Counted from the first letter of the stretch, positions 52,728 through 61,941 are shown. The stretch: 64,000 bases of DNA from JADCRZ01 sp037718865 (GCA_037718865.1 JBBJMP010000012.1:62001-126000), one strand, 5' to 3'. The notes: generated by a model not told the origin, from the sequence alone. Program-made: numbers and translations.

Positions 52728-53735
52728 GTGTCTAAAGCTGCCTGGAGGCTGATTCAGCCGTTTCTAATACTGCATATCATCATTACCTCCGGCATTATAG
52801 GTTATATAATTATAGAGGATTATAGTTTCCTGAATGCGGTGTATATGACCACGATTACAGTAACTACCGCAGGCTTTATGGAAGTTCGTCCGTTGAGTGA
52901 AGCAGGAAAGGTTTTTACCATTTTGTTACTCATCACCAGTTGGGCTTCGCTGGCTTTTGCATTAACAAGGATAACCCAATACGTGATCAGCGGAGAGATT
53001 AATCAATTCTTCAAAGCAAAAAGACTTATGGCAACCATAGAAAAACTTAGAAATCATGTAATCATTTGCGGGTATGGCCGCAACGGGCAACAGGCAGCCC
53101 AAACCCTGAGATACCATGCATTGCCATTTGTTGTAATTGAAAAAAGACAAAGTCTGATGGAAATAGAAAAGGAGGAAACGCCCGATCTTATTTATGTGCT
53201 TGGAGATGGAACCGATGATGAAGTACTTAAAAAAGCCGGTATTGAAAAGGCGAGGGCCCTCATCACTACATTACCTATGGATTCCGACAATGTGTTTATT
53301 GTATTATCAGCCAGGGCCCTGAACCCCAATATCCAGATCATCAGCCGTGCATCCGAAACCAATACGATTCCTAAATTGAACAAAGCCGGTGCCGATAGTG
53401 TAATCATGCCCGACAAAATCGGGGGCACTCATATGGCCACACTGGTTTCAAAACCAGATGTGATTGAGTTTATTGATTTTCTTTCAGGAGAAGAAGGGGA
53501 ATCAATACACATGGAATCGGTCAATTATACTCAGCTTCCGGATAACGTAAGAGACAAGCCATTGAAAGAAATTATGGGCTGGAAAAAAACAGGTGTAAAC
53601 TGCATAGGGATTAAAAGTTCCAACGGCAAGTTTATCATTAACCCGCCCGAGGAAACCATTATTCACAAAGATATGAAAGTAATCGTCCTGGGTACCCGGC
53701 AACAGATTGAACTGATGAAAGGAAACATAGCCTAA
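52728..53735 (+). CDS. Two-TM potassium channel with RCK (TrkA-N/TrkA-C) domains
   Basis: 335 residues from a GTG; the nearby ATG at 52712 is out of frame and closes at once. TM1 (10-30), pore helix and filter (41-52), TM2 (62-82), then an RCK domain with Rossmann GYGRNG at 115-120 and a TrkA-C domain from about 250. The layout is that of MthK-type channels, gated by ligands. The filter reads TTAGFME instead of TVGYGD or TVGFGE. Confidence 0.87.
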   Translation: MSKAAWRLIQPFLILHIIITSGIIGYIIIEDYSFLNAVYMTTITVTTAGFMEVRPLSEAGKVFTILLLITSWASLAFALTRITQYVISGEINQFFKAKRLMATIEKLRNHVIICGYGRNGQQAAQTLRYHALPFVVIEKRQSLMEIEKEETPDLIYVLGDGTDDEVLKKAGIEKARALITTLPMDSDNVFIVLSARALNPNIQIISRASETNTIPKLNKAGADSVIMPDKIGGTHMATLVSKPDVIEFIDFLSGEEGESIHMESVNYTQLPDNVRDKPLKEIMGWKKTGVNCIGIKSSNGKFIINPPEETIIHKDMKVIVLGTRQQIELMKGNIA

Positions 53736-53772
53736 TGTGCGGATGTGAGATGTGAAATGTAAGATGTAAGAT
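53735..53772 (+). repeat. Left half of a word-repeat spacer interrupted by an insertion sequence
   Basis: ATGTGCGGAT followed by GTGAGATGTGAAATGTAAGA and TGTAAGAT. The right half continues beyond the insertion at 55093-55168 and contains the exact inverse ATCCGCACAT (55154-55163). Without the insertion the two halves would form a hairpin between the convergent channel and FKBP genes. Confidence 0.6.
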
Positions 53773-55101
53773 CATTAGCGTCTTGTTATAAAGTACTTCA
53801 GTTCTTTGAAAATATTGCTGGATAAGGGTTTCAGAGCTTTCAAATTTCAAACGATTTGAAATGATTTCATTTTTTTGGTTTATAATTACTTGTAAACCAT
53901 TTAGTTATGAATTTAGGCAAGTATGTTTTTGCTCAGTTAATTGAATTTTTATCACATAACGATTTTATTGGCTGTGTATCCAAGTATAAGGGCAATTACA
54001 AGATAAAAACGTTTACATGCTGGCATCAATTGCTTTATATGATCTTTGGTCAATTATCGAATCGGGAAAGCTTAAGTGATTTAATTATTTGTCTTCAAGC
54101 ACAGCAAAATAAATCATATCATCTTGGAATGGGCAAGGGGACATCAAAGGCAAACCTTGCAAAAGCAAATGAAAAAAGAGATTATCGAATCTATGAATCC
54201 TTTGCTTTTATTTTAGTGACACAAGCTCAAAAACTTGCCATACCTAACATGTCATTTGATTTATCCATAGATGCACCTGTGTATGCTATAGATGCGACCG
54301 TAATTGATCTTTGCCTGAATGTATTCTGGTGGGGCAAATTCAGGAAACATAAGGCTGCCGTGAAACTGCATACGATGTTTGACGTTAGAACCAATATCCC
54401 TACATTCATTTATGTTACCAGTGGTGCGGTTCATGAAGTAAATGTGCTGGATCTTTTCCCTCTGGAAGCTGGCAGCTATTACGTAATGGATAAGGGTTAC
54501 ATTGATTTTGGACGGCTACATCGTATCCATAAAGAAGAAGCCTTTTTTGTAACAAGGGCGAAGGATAACTTCAAGTTTGTCAGACTATCTTCCCGCACAG
54601 TAGATAAAACCACCGGAATAAAATGCGATCAAACAGTTAGGCTTAAAAACCATAAAGTATCACTGGCCTATCCTGATGTGATCAGGCGATTAAAATATTA
54701 TGATATTGACATCAAGATGGAATTTGTGTTCATTACAAACAACTTCGAAATAAGTGCCCTTGAAGTTGCTCGTTTATATAAATACCGGTGGGCGATAGAG
54801 CTCTTTTTTAAATGGATTAAACAGCATTTGAAAGTAAAAACATTTTGGGGTCATAGCTTTAATGCTGTCAAAACTCAAATTTATATTGCCATGATTACTT
54901 ACTTGGTAGTTGCCATCATGAAGCATCAATTAAAATTGAAACAAACACAATATGAAATACTACAAATATTAAGTGTCTCACTATTATGTAAAATACCTTT
55001 GCTTGAATTATTTGCTAATACCTATCCGCAGTATGTCAAAGAGCAAGATTCTAATCAATTGAATCTGTTTGATTTATAACAAGACGCTAATGATGTAAGA
55101 T
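53764..55101 (+). mobile_element. Intact insertion sequence, 20-22-base inverted repeats, IS4-type
   Basis: Left IR CATTAGCGTCTTGTTATAAA at 53773-53792 and its perfect complement at 55073-55092. The flanking direct repeat is ATGTAAGAT (53764-53772 and 55093-55101), nine bases. Because AT/AT extends the IR by two, a 22-base IR with a 5-base GTAAG duplication is also consistent. Element length is about 1320 bases with a single transposase gene whose stop is inside the right IR. Confidence 0.92.
53907..55079 (+). CDS. IS4-family transposase (DUF4372 plus DDE domain)
   Basis: 390 residues, intact. N-terminal DUF4372 region (residues 1-80, FAQLIEFLSHNDFIGCV start), then the DDE core: first Asp in YAIDATVIDLCL near 130, second Asp in YVMDKGYIDFGRLHRIH near 195, and the YKYRWAIELFFKWIKQHLKVK motif with catalytic Glu near 295 (Y-(2)-R-(3)-E-(6)-K). 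This YREK signature supports the IS4 family. Confidence 0.93.
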   Translation: MNLGKYVFAQLIEFLSHNDFIGCVSKYKGNYKIKTFTCWHQLLYMIFGQLSNRESLSDLIICLQAQQNKSYHLGMGKGTSKANLAKANEKRDYRIYESFAFILVTQAQKLAIPNMSFDLSIDAPVYAIDATVIDLCLNVFWWGKFRKHKAAVKLHTMFDVRTNIPTFIYVTSGAVHEVNVLDLFPLEAGSYYVMDKGYIDFGRLHRIHKEEAFFVTRAKDNFKFVRLSSRTVDKTTGIKCDQTVRLKNHKVSLAYPDVIRRLKYYDIDIKMEFVFITNNFEISALEVARLYKYRWAIELFFKWIKQHLKVKTFWGHSFNAVKTQIYIAMITYLVVAIMKHQLKLKQTQYEILQILSVSLLCKIPLLELFANTYPQYVKEQDSNQLNLFDL

Positions 55102-55168
55102 ATAAGATATAAGATATAAGATAAGAGTTGTTGCCTATAGCATTTAACTCCTTATCCGCACATCTTCC
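55093..55168 (-). repeat. Right half of the interrupted word-repeat spacer
   Basis: ATGTAAGATATAAGATATAA and repeats of TATAAGA, then a short unique part, then CTTATCCGCACATCTTCC. The last word is the inverse of that at 53735-53744. Confidence 0.55.
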
Positions 55169-55170
55169 TA

Positions 55171-55869
55171 TTATTTCTTCACTATCTCCAGCAGTTCCAC
55201 ATCAAAGATCAGCGTTGAGCCCGGACCGATTTTGGGGCCGGCCTGGTTATCTCCGTAGGCAAGATCAGCAGGAATGAACAGTTTCCACTTACTGCCCACC
55301 GGCATCAGGGGTAAAGCTTCAACCCAGCCCTTAATTACACCACCAACGGGAAATTCAGCTGGCTGTCCCCGATCTACTGAACTGTCAAAGACGGTACCGT
55401 CAGTAAGCATGCCGTGATAATGACACTTGACGGTATCGCTGATGGTGGGTTTCGGGCCACTACCTTCCTTAATAATAAGATACTGTAAACCGCTCGGTAA
55501 GCTAACCACCGCTGGTTTAATTTTGTTTGCGGCCAAAAATGCTTCTCCTGCTTTTTTGTTGCCGCTTGATTTTTCTTGTTTCATTTTTTGCATATAGTTT
55601 GTAATACTCATATTCATCTGTTCTTCGTTCAACAAGACCTTGGTACCCTTCATGGCATCGTTAATAGCTTTGGATACCAGAACGGTATTTACGCTTTTAA
55701 GACCTTGTTGCTTATAAAACTGTGCTAAACTTAAACCCAGTGCATAACTTAATGAGTCCAGCGACGTTTTCATAACAGGTTGAGGCTTCACCGGAGTTTT
55801 AGGTTTCTGTTGTGCAAAAGCCATCACACTCAAACTCACCATTAATGCCCCGACAATCATCTTTTTCAT
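55171..55869 (-). CDS. FKBP-type peptidyl-prolyl isomerase, secreted
   Basis: 232 residues. Signal peptide ends AFAQQ near residue 20. An FKBP_N dimerisation segment (about 35-115; SYALGLSLAQFYKQQGL) precedes the FKBP domain (125-230) with VKCHYHGMLTDGTVFDSS and the RGQPAEFPVGGVIKGWVEALPLM core. Isomerises X-Pro bonds in the periplasm; similar in layout to E. coli FkpA or Mip. Confidence 0.93.
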   Translation of the reverse strand: MKKMIVGALMVSLSVMAFAQQKPKTPVKPQPVMKTSLDSLSYALGLSLAQFYKQQGLKSVNTVLVSKAINDAMKGTKVLLNEEQMNMSITNYMQKMKQEKSSGNKKAGEAFLAANKIKPAVVSLPSGLQYLIIKEGSGPKPTISDTVKCHYHGMLTDGTVFDSSVDRGQPAEFPVGGVIKGWVEALPLMPVGSKWKLFIPADLAYGDNQAGPKIGPGSTLIFDVELLEIVKK

Positions 55870-55929
55870 AGTATGAATTTAAGTTGGCAAAACTATATTA
55901 ATTTGCTCAAAACCGAAGTAAGAATATCT

Positions 55930-56367
55930 ATGGACCATTTTTTAAAACATGAAGAAGTGAGGTGGGCAGACCTTGACCCGAATTTTCATTTAAGGCATTC
56001 GGTATACTACGATTACGGAGCCACTGTTCGGATCGATTTCCTTCATCAACAGGGTCTTACGGCACAGTTTATGCATCAACATTCATTCGGTCCGATCATA
56101 TTCAGGGAAGAATGTGTTTTTAAAAAAGAGATCAGGCTGAATGATGTAGTCAGCATCGATATGAGGTTACAGAAAGCTACAACCGACCATTCCAGGTGGA
56201 CCATTCAACATAACATATTTAAAAATGGCAATATACTATTCGCAATAGTGACCATTGATGGTGCATGGATGGATGTTGTTAAACGTAAACTTACTCATCC
56301 GCCTGAAGAGGTATACCTCGCATTTAATCAAATGCCCAGGGATGTTTCTTTTGAATGGATTACATAA
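55930..56367 (+). CDS. Hotdog-fold acyl-CoA thioesterase
   Basis: 145 residues from ATG 55930; codons upstream to 55873 overlap the promoter region of the FKBP gene and are not needed. The ADLDPNFHLRHSVYYDYGATVRIDFL segment near residue 11 is the 4-hydroxybenzoyl-CoA-thioesterase-type hotdog helix with the Asp-x-Asp/Asn-x-His pattern, in which D is the likely catalytic residue. Substrate unknown. Cytoplasmic. Confidence 0.82.
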   Translation: MDHFLKHEEVRWADLDPNFHLRHSVYYDYGATVRIDFLHQQGLTAQFMHQHSFGPIIFREECVFKKEIRLNDVVSIDMRLQKATTDHSRWTIQHNIFKNGNILFAIVTIDGAWMDVVKRKLTHPPEEVYLAFNQMPRDVSFEWIT

Positions 56368-56386
56368 TAAACCTACAATTATTCAT

Positions 56387-57136
56387 ATGAAAAAAATGAT
56401 GATTCTGTGTATAGCGACCGTATCTGGTATGGCTTTGTTTGCACAGCAAAAGGATTCTACGCGGTCGTCCGGAATAAACGGTTTGTTTAAAAAGGCGAAT
56501 AGTGTTTTAAATGGCTCAAAGACAGGAAGTTCTTTGAGCAGCAATGAAATAGTTGCCGGATTAAAAGAAGCATTGTCTCTTGGTGCTGGCAACAGTACAG
56601 GTAAATTATCCCAAACAGATGGATTTTTAAAAGATGCTGTAGTAAAGATCCTGATGCCGGAAGAAGTACGCAGGCTTGAAACAAGGATGAGAGTTTTGGG
56701 TATGGGAAAGATCGTAGATGATGCGGTTACCAGCGTTAACCGTGCAGCGGAAGATGCTTCCAAATCTGCAGGTCCGATTTTTATTGATGCCATCAAAAAA
56801 ATGAGTATTAAGGATGCCCTGGAAATATTGAGAGGAACAGATACGGCAGCCACATCTTATCTTAAAAACACAACCTCTAATGAGCTGACTAACGCCTTCA
56901 GGCCGGTAATAGAAAGCGCACTTAAAAAAACGGATGCCACTAAATACTGGAAAGGTGTTTTTACCGTATACAACCGGTTTTCTTCTACTCCTGTTACTGC
57001 CGACATTAACGAATATGTGACCGAAAGGGCGCTGAGAGGTATTTTCCATTATGTCGGGGAAGAAGAGAAAAAAATACGTACTAATCCTGCAGCAAGGGTG
57101 AATGACATCCTGAAAAAGGTATTCGGCAGTAGATAA
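56387..57136 (+). CDS. DUF4197 secreted protein
   Basis: 249 residues from ATG 56387, where a signal peptide (KKMMILCIATVSGMALFAQQ) begins; the frame runs upstream into the thioesterase gene without support. The mature part is helical and matches DUF4197: SNEIVAGLKEALSLGAGNS near residue 47 and DGFLKDAVVKILMPEEVRRLE near 73. Function unknown; probably periplasmic. Confidence 0.83.
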   Translation: MKKMMILCIATVSGMALFAQQKDSTRSSGINGLFKKANSVLNGSKTGSSLSSNEIVAGLKEALSLGAGNSTGKLSQTDGFLKDAVVKILMPEEVRRLETRMRVLGMGKIVDDAVTSVNRAAEDASKSAGPIFIDAIKKMSIKDALEILRGTDTAATSYLKNTTSNELTNAFRPVIESALKKTDATKYWKGVFTVYNRFSSTPVTADINEYVTERALRGIFHYVGEEEKKIRTNPAARVNDILKKVFGSR

Positions 57137-57234
57137 TAGCTTTAGCTTCCCTAATCGACGGGGCTTTTGCCGCAGATTGATGGATTACGTTTGAGAATCT
57201 TCGGCTTTTCAATGCAGTTGTTTCAGATTCCCGT

Positions 57235-59142
57235 TTACCTTTCGTACTCGCTGAACTCCAGCCATCGCATCTCCTTTTCTTCAAGTAAAGCGGTAAGCTC
57301 ACTAACGCGCCGGGCAAGTTGTTGCAGGTTTTCATAAGGTTGGTTGCCACCGTTTAACTTTTCGGTAATCGCCGCTTTTTCTTTTTCCAGTTCTTTAATT
57401 TCGTTTTCCAGCAAGTCAAATTCGCGTTTTTCGTTATAAGACAATTTTTTGACGGGAGCTGCAATAGGATGTTTGGAAATGGGTACCGTGGTATAATTCG
57501 TATTTTCCTCCCTGATTGAAACAGGAGCAGCGCCGGCTGTTATCTTCTCCTGTTCTTTCATCCAGATGCGATACTGTGAATAATTACCAGGATAGTCGTT
57601 AATGACTCCATCACCTTCAAATACAAACAAGTGATCTACCAGCCTATCCATAAAATAGCGGTCGTGGGATACTATAACTATGCACCCTTGAAATTCAGAT
57701 AGAAAGTTTTCCAATACCCCAAGGGTCTGCAGGTCAAGGTCGTTGGTAGGCTCATCGAGGATCAAAAAATTCGGGTTCCTGAACAGAATCGAAAGAAGGT
57801 GCAAGCGACGTTTTTCGCCACCGCTTAATTTTGAAACGTAGGTATACTGCTGCTCAGGAGGAAACAGGAACAGGTTCAGAAATTGCGCCGCGCTTAGCGT
57901 ACTTCCGTCTGCCAGCGGAAAATGCTCGGCAATATCTTTGACGTACTCGATAACCCGTTTATCTTCTTTTATTTCAAGACCCTGCTGCGCATAGTTGCCA
58001 AATATCACGGTTTCTCCTATATTCACTTTGCCACTGTCCGGCTTTTCCTCTCCCTGCAATACATGTAAATAGCTTGACTTGCCTACGCCGTTCTTTCCAA
58101 TCACGCCTATCCGGTCGCCTTTTTTAAACGTGTAGTCGAACCCTTTCATGATCACTTTTTCTCCATAGCTTTTATACACTTTTTTCAGTTCAACAATTTT
58201 ACCACCCAACCTGCTCATTTTTACATTTAGCTCCAGTTGCTGGTTATCCAGTTTTTGTTTGGCTACAGCTTCAACCGTGTAAAACGAGTCTATCCTGCTT
58301 TTGGATTTCGTTGTACGGGCCTTGGGTTGCTTTCTCATCCACTCCAGTTCCTTGCGATACAAATTTTTTGCTTTGTCAATAGTAGCCGATTCGCTCTCCA
58401 TGCGGGCAGCTTTTTTCTCCATGAAATTCTCATAATCGCCTTTATACACGTGCAGCATGTCCTGATCGAGTTCCCAGATCTCCTCGCTTACGGTATCTAA
58501 AAAATAGCGGTCGTGGGTGACCATCAGCAGGGTAACTTTTTCCTGACCAAGATAATGTTCCAGCCATTCCACCATCTCAACATCCAAATGGTTGGTCGGC
58601 TCATCCATGATCAGTAATACGTGTTTATGTTCAAAGCCGATGTCTATAAGCGTTTTAGCCAATGCCACCCTTTTGCGTTCGCCGCCTGAAAGTGTTGCTG
58701 CCAGCTGCTGAAGGTGGTGAATGTTTAGTTTCCCCATGATCTGTTTCACCTTTGTGTCGAAATCCCAGGCATTCAGTTCATCCATTTCAACGATGGCATC
58801 AGTAATTTTTTCAACATCACCTTCTTCTTCAACCACTTCATAATTCTTAATGGCATTGATCACCGGGTGTTCGTGGTGAAATATATTATCCAGCACGGAT
58901 TTATTTTCTTCAAATACCGGGTCCTGCTCAAACAAGGCAATGGTAACATCTTTATGTATCCACAGTTTGCCTTCTTCGGCGGTTTCTTTCCCGGCCAGGA
59001 TCTTTAATAATGTTGATTTGCCTGATCCGTTTTTGGCAACCAGCGATATTTTATCACCTTCTTCAATGTGGAATGATATATTTTTAAACAGAGGCTTGAT
59101 TCCGTAAGATTTTCCTAAACCTTCAACCGATACATAATGCAT
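57235..59142 (-). CDS. ABC-F family ATPase
   Basis: 635 residues with two ABC nucleotide-binding domains and no transmembrane segments. First Walker A GSGKSTLLK near 40 and signature LSGGERKRVALAKTL near 155; second Walker A GVGKSSYL near 350 and LSGGEKRRLHLL near 440. The linker between them (residues about 240-310) is the charged helical P-site tRNA-interaction motif. A C-terminal coiled coil follows (560-635). Uup-like; acts on ribosomes. Confidence 0.92.
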   Translation of the reverse strand: MHYVSVEGLGKSYGIKPLFKNISFHIEEGDKISLVAKNGSGKSTLLKILAGKETAEEGKLWIHKDVTIALFEQDPVFEENKSVLDNIFHHEHPVINAIKNYEVVEEEGDVEKITDAIVEMDELNAWDFDTKVKQIMGKLNIHHLQQLAATLSGGERKRVALAKTLIDIGFEHKHVLLIMDEPTNHLDVEMVEWLEHYLGQEKVTLLMVTHDRYFLDTVSEEIWELDQDMLHVYKGDYENFMEKKAARMESESATIDKAKNLYRKELEWMRKQPKARTTKSKSRIDSFYTVEAVAKQKLDNQQLELNVKMSRLGGKIVELKKVYKSYGEKVIMKGFDYTFKKGDRIGVIGKNGVGKSSYLHVLQGEEKPDSGKVNIGETVIFGNYAQQGLEIKEDKRVIEYVKDIAEHFPLADGSTLSAAQFLNLFLFPPEQQYTYVSKLSGGEKRRLHLLSILFRNPNFLILDEPTNDLDLQTLGVLENFLSEFQGCIVIVSHDRYFMDRLVDHLFVFEGDGVINDYPGNYSQYRIWMKEQEKITAGAAPVSIREENTNYTTVPISKHPIAAPVKKLSYNEKREFDLLENEIKELEKEKAAITEKLNGGNQPYENLQQLARRVSELTALLEEKEMRWLEFSEYER

Positions 59143-59308
59143 GTTGCAAAGATAATTGATCCTTTGCAGTTGGCAGCTTGCCAGTGCTCGGTATTAATAG
59201 GAACACGCATTCTGATGATGCGATCCATTCTACGAATTATCTTCGGTAAATTTGTTATCGCATATCTATAGAACATGGATATGGCTTTTTATCATAAATA
59301 TTACCGAC

Positions 59309-59941
59309 GTGGATCATTCTTTTCATTTATTCGTTTTCTTATGCTGGATCATATATGCCATTCTTCACAGCGTGATGGCTTCCGCTTACTTTAAAAGATA
59401 TGTGCAACAATGGATGGGGCGTCTCTTCAGGTATTACAGGTTAATTTATTCATGTATTGCAGCCGTATTACTTATTTTATTATTGTTTTTTCAATTCAGC
59501 CGTTCCAGTATAGTACTCGTAAAGCATTCGTGGCCGTTAGTCATGGCAGGGTTGCCTATGTCACTGGCAGGATTGGTCGTTATGATCAAATGTGTAAAAA
59601 AATACTTTTTAAACCTTAGCGGAGTGGACGTTTTGTTAAAGCAGCAAAAGTCGACATTGCTCGAGCAGTCAGGATTACATCGTTATGTTCGCCATCCGCT
59701 GTACTCTGGAACTCTCCTGTTTGTATGGGCCCTTTTCCTATTATTTCCTTTTCTAAACAACCTGATCGCCTGTGTGGTTATCACCGCATATACTTTGATC
59801 GGTATCCGCATCGAAGAGCATAAGCTTGTTCTTGAGTTCGGAGATGCGTACAGGCGTTATGCCGCTAAAACGCCCAAGCTTATCCCTGTTTTTTGGAAAA
59901 GGCCGTCTGGTAAGGCAGGCGATTATGCTGAACAGGCATGA
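59309..59941 (+). CDS. NnrU/ICMT-like integral membrane methyltransferase-family protein
   Basis: 210 residues from a GTG at 59309; a TTG at 59252 would give 229. There is no in-frame ATG near the expected start. Four to five hydrophobic segments; the C-terminal part has RHPLYSGTLL near 150 and IEEHKLVLEFGDAYRRY, the SAM-binding signature of the isoprenylcysteine-methyltransferase/PEMT/NnrU group. Convergent with a second such gene at 59995. Substrate unknown. Confidence 0.7.
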   Translation: MDHSFHLFVFLCWIIYAILHSVMASAYFKRYVQQWMGRLFRYYRLIYSCIAAVLLILLLFFQFSRSSIVLVKHSWPLVMAGLPMSLAGLVVMIKCVKKYFLNLSGVDVLLKQQKSTLLEQSGLHRYVRHPLYSGTLLFVWALFLLFPFLNNLIACVVITAYTLIGIRIEEHKLVLEFGDAYRRYAAKTPKLIPVFWKRPSGKAGDYAEQA

Positions 59942-59994
59942 TAGATATGAAGTTTACTTATGCGGGTAGTCTGGGCATTTGTGTCTCCTGCTTT

Positions 59995-60717
59995 TTACTC
60001 CTGCCATTTACCCGATTTCTTCAGATAGCGGACCAGGATATATGTCAAAAGCAACATTGATAAAAGTATGGCAAGAAGCGAATTGCGGAGATTTGCATCG
60101 TAATCTGTAAGTTGAGGATAGGAGAGAAGTAGTATGAGGACAATGCCGCTTAGCCACACATATTGGGTGTTGTATTCCTTGAGGATCCAACGCTTCCATC
60201 TAAACTCCATACTTTCAAACGTTTTACCCAAACCGTTAAAATCCGGGATCCAACGATTAACCTTTCTGCAGTACAATTCGAAACTGCTGCCGAATTTACT
60301 ACGGAGAAAGTTTTCTTCTGCCAGCACTATTGCATGATAGATTAAAAGGAACAGCGGGATAAATACCGTCAGGTAAAGTAGTGAATTAGAAAGTATTCCT
60401 ACTCCCAGCAGCATTAATATATTACCCAGGTACAATGGGTTACGGCAATGATTAAAGATACCTTGCGTTACCAGCTCTTCCGCATATACCTTTCCCTCAC
60501 GCCCACCCCGGATAATGTAGGCCAGGCCTATTGTTGCCCCCCGTATGAGTTGACCCATAACAGTGATGGCCAAACCGAGGATTATCGGCCAGTAATAATA
60601 GCGGGGTCCCAATTGGTCTTCTTTAAATACATCCGGTGCGGGAATAAACAGAGCAGCATACAGAAAAAAAAAGAGCATATTCCTGTAACGGAAAAAAAAA
60701 TTTCCAATGGCAATCAT
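59995..60717 (-). CDS. ICMT-family membrane methyltransferase
   Basis: 240 residues, five or six hydrophobic segments. The signature RNPLYLGNILMLLGVGIL near 92 and EENFLRSKFGSSFELYCRKVNRW near 135 match ICMT/PEMT enzymes. The ATG overlaps the stop of the upstream cmoA-like gene by four bases (ATGA), so the two are translationally coupled. Substrate unknown. Confidence 0.78.
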   Translation of the reverse strand: MIAIGNFFFRYRNMLFFFLYAALFIPAPDVFKEDQLGPRYYYWPIILGLAITVMGQLIRGATIGLAYIIRGGREGKVYAEELVTQGIFNHCRNPLYLGNILMLLGVGILSNSLLYLTVFIPLFLLIYHAIVLAEENFLRSKFGSSFELYCRKVNRWIPDFNGLGKTFESMEFRWKRWILKEYNTQYVWLSGIVLILLLSYPQLTDYDANLRNSLLAILLSMLLLTYILVRYLKKSGKWQE

Positions 60718-61448
60718 GGCCTTGTTTTTTTTGCGATGATACCGGCAAAATTATACCATTTAAAAAAAACTTCGTGAAAACCAAAACCGGCTTCTTTCAG
60801 CATCAGAATATCTTCACTGAGTTTATAAGGAATCAACACGTTTTCAAGGGCTTCGCGTTTTTGGGCGATTTCCATTTCACTATAATGATGCCTTCGTTTC
60901 ATATCATAATAGTATTTTATGAAATCGCGGTTGAACAGGCTGTCTTCAGCCAGGATCTTTTCTACCAATATTAAAACCCCTCCCGGTACAAGACCCTCTA
61001 TTATACTTTTTAGTAACTTTTCACGGTGTATGGGCCGTACGAACTGCAGGGTCAGACACAACACAACGATGGATGCATTTTCAATCTTCACCGTGCCGTT
61101 GAGATCGGCCACCTCCAATGAATATGGCCTGTTAAAGCCTGCTTCTTTTAATTTGCTGTCGCATTTCGTTAACATGTCGGGGGAGTCGTCAATACCAACA
61201 AAGCGGATATGTACGGGAATTGTTTCATTCATAAGAAGCATGGTAGTCCCTGTGGAGCAACCCAGGTCGTATACATTGGTATTTTCCACGAAATGGTCAG
61301 CAGCCAATTCGCCGATCATCCGTTGTATTTCTTCGTAATAGGGTACCGAGCGGTTAACCATATCGTCAAATACCTTGGCCACCTTACTGCTAAATTTAAA
61401 ATCGGATGGTTTATCCATCTCCTCTTTAAAAACCTCGTCTTTATTCAT
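60714..61448 (-). CDS. cmoA: CmoA-like carboxy-SAM synthase
   Basis: 244 residues. Class I SAM-binding fold with VYDLGCSTGTT (59-69), GIDDSPDML (85-93) and LCLTLQFVRP near 135. The enzyme class makes carboxy-S-adenosylmethionine from SAM and prephenate. It aligns closely with E. coli CmoA, including NRSVPYY at 32-38 and YSEMEIAQKRE (189-199), whose R198 corresponds to the carboxylate-binding Arg of E. coli CmoA. No cmoB is in the window; the coupled neighbour is an ICMT-type methyltransferase. Confidence 0.83.
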   Translation of the reverse strand: MNKDEVFKEEMDKPSDFKFSSKVAKVFDDMVNRSVPYYEEIQRMIGELAADHFVENTNVYDLGCSTGTTMLLMNETIPVHIRFVGIDDSPDMLTKCDSKLKEAGFNRPYSLEVADLNGTVKIENASIVVLCLTLQFVRPIHREKLLKSIIEGLVPGGVLILVEKILAEDSLFNRDFIKYYYDMKRRHHYSEMEIAQKREALENVLIPYKLSEDILMLKEAGFGFHEVFFKWYNFAGIIAKKTRP

Positions 61449-61540
61449 AATATAGAATCTAAATAATTGACTATTAGAACCCTATAAAAATAAGTTTTTT
61501 TCCTACACGGGATAATAAAAAAGTTGACCAGTAAACATCA

Positions 61541-61571
61541 AAAAAGAAAGGGGTCCAAAATTGGACCCCTT
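61541..61571 (-). terminator. Terminator of the cold-shock gene
   Basis: AAGGGGTCC and GGACCCCTT arms around AAAATT, with a T-rich run (TCTTTTTT) on the minus strand. Confidence 0.85.
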
Positions 61572-61592
61572 AACATTCTAAAAAGATCAGGC

Positions 61593-61796
61593 TTATCCGA
61601 TCAATTTCACGTTTACGGCGTTCATGCCTTTCTGACCATTTTGCAGGTCAAATTCAACGCGATCATTCTCTTTAATTTCATCAATTAGACCACTAACGTG
61701 TACAAATGTTTCTTTACTAGAATCATCATGCTTAATAAAACCGAATCCTTTTTCAGTGTTGAAAAACTTAACGGTACCTTGATTTTTACTGTCCAT
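61593..61796 (-). CDS. Cold-shock domain protein
   Basis: 67 residues from ATG 61796 (a preceding ATG adds one Met). The RNP1 motif KGFGFIKHD and RNP2-like TFVHVSGL identify a CspA-type nucleic-acid chaperone. NGQKGMNAVNVKLIG at the end is typical of the family in Bacteroidota. A TACCTTTG -7-like element lies at 61825-61832 on the minus strand. Single gene with its own terminator. Confidence 0.95.
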   Translation of the reverse strand: MDSKNQGTVKFFNTEKGFGFIKHDDSSKETFVHVSGLIDEIKENDRVEFDLQNGQKGMNAVNVKLIG

Positions 61797-61903
61797 CATT
61801 TAATAAATTGGTAATATAATATTGCAAAGGTATGCAATAATTTGTTACGCATCCCAATTGGTTTAAGAGGCCCGCACAGATGATCAGTTTCCGAACGTTT
61901 AAC

Positions 61904-61941
61904 TCATGAATTCTACGTATAGTCATGAATTCTACGTATAG
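61904..61941. repeat. 19-base tandem duplication
   Basis: TCATGAATTCTACGTATAG occurs twice in direct succession between the cold-shock and lipid-kinase genes. Confidence 0.9.
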
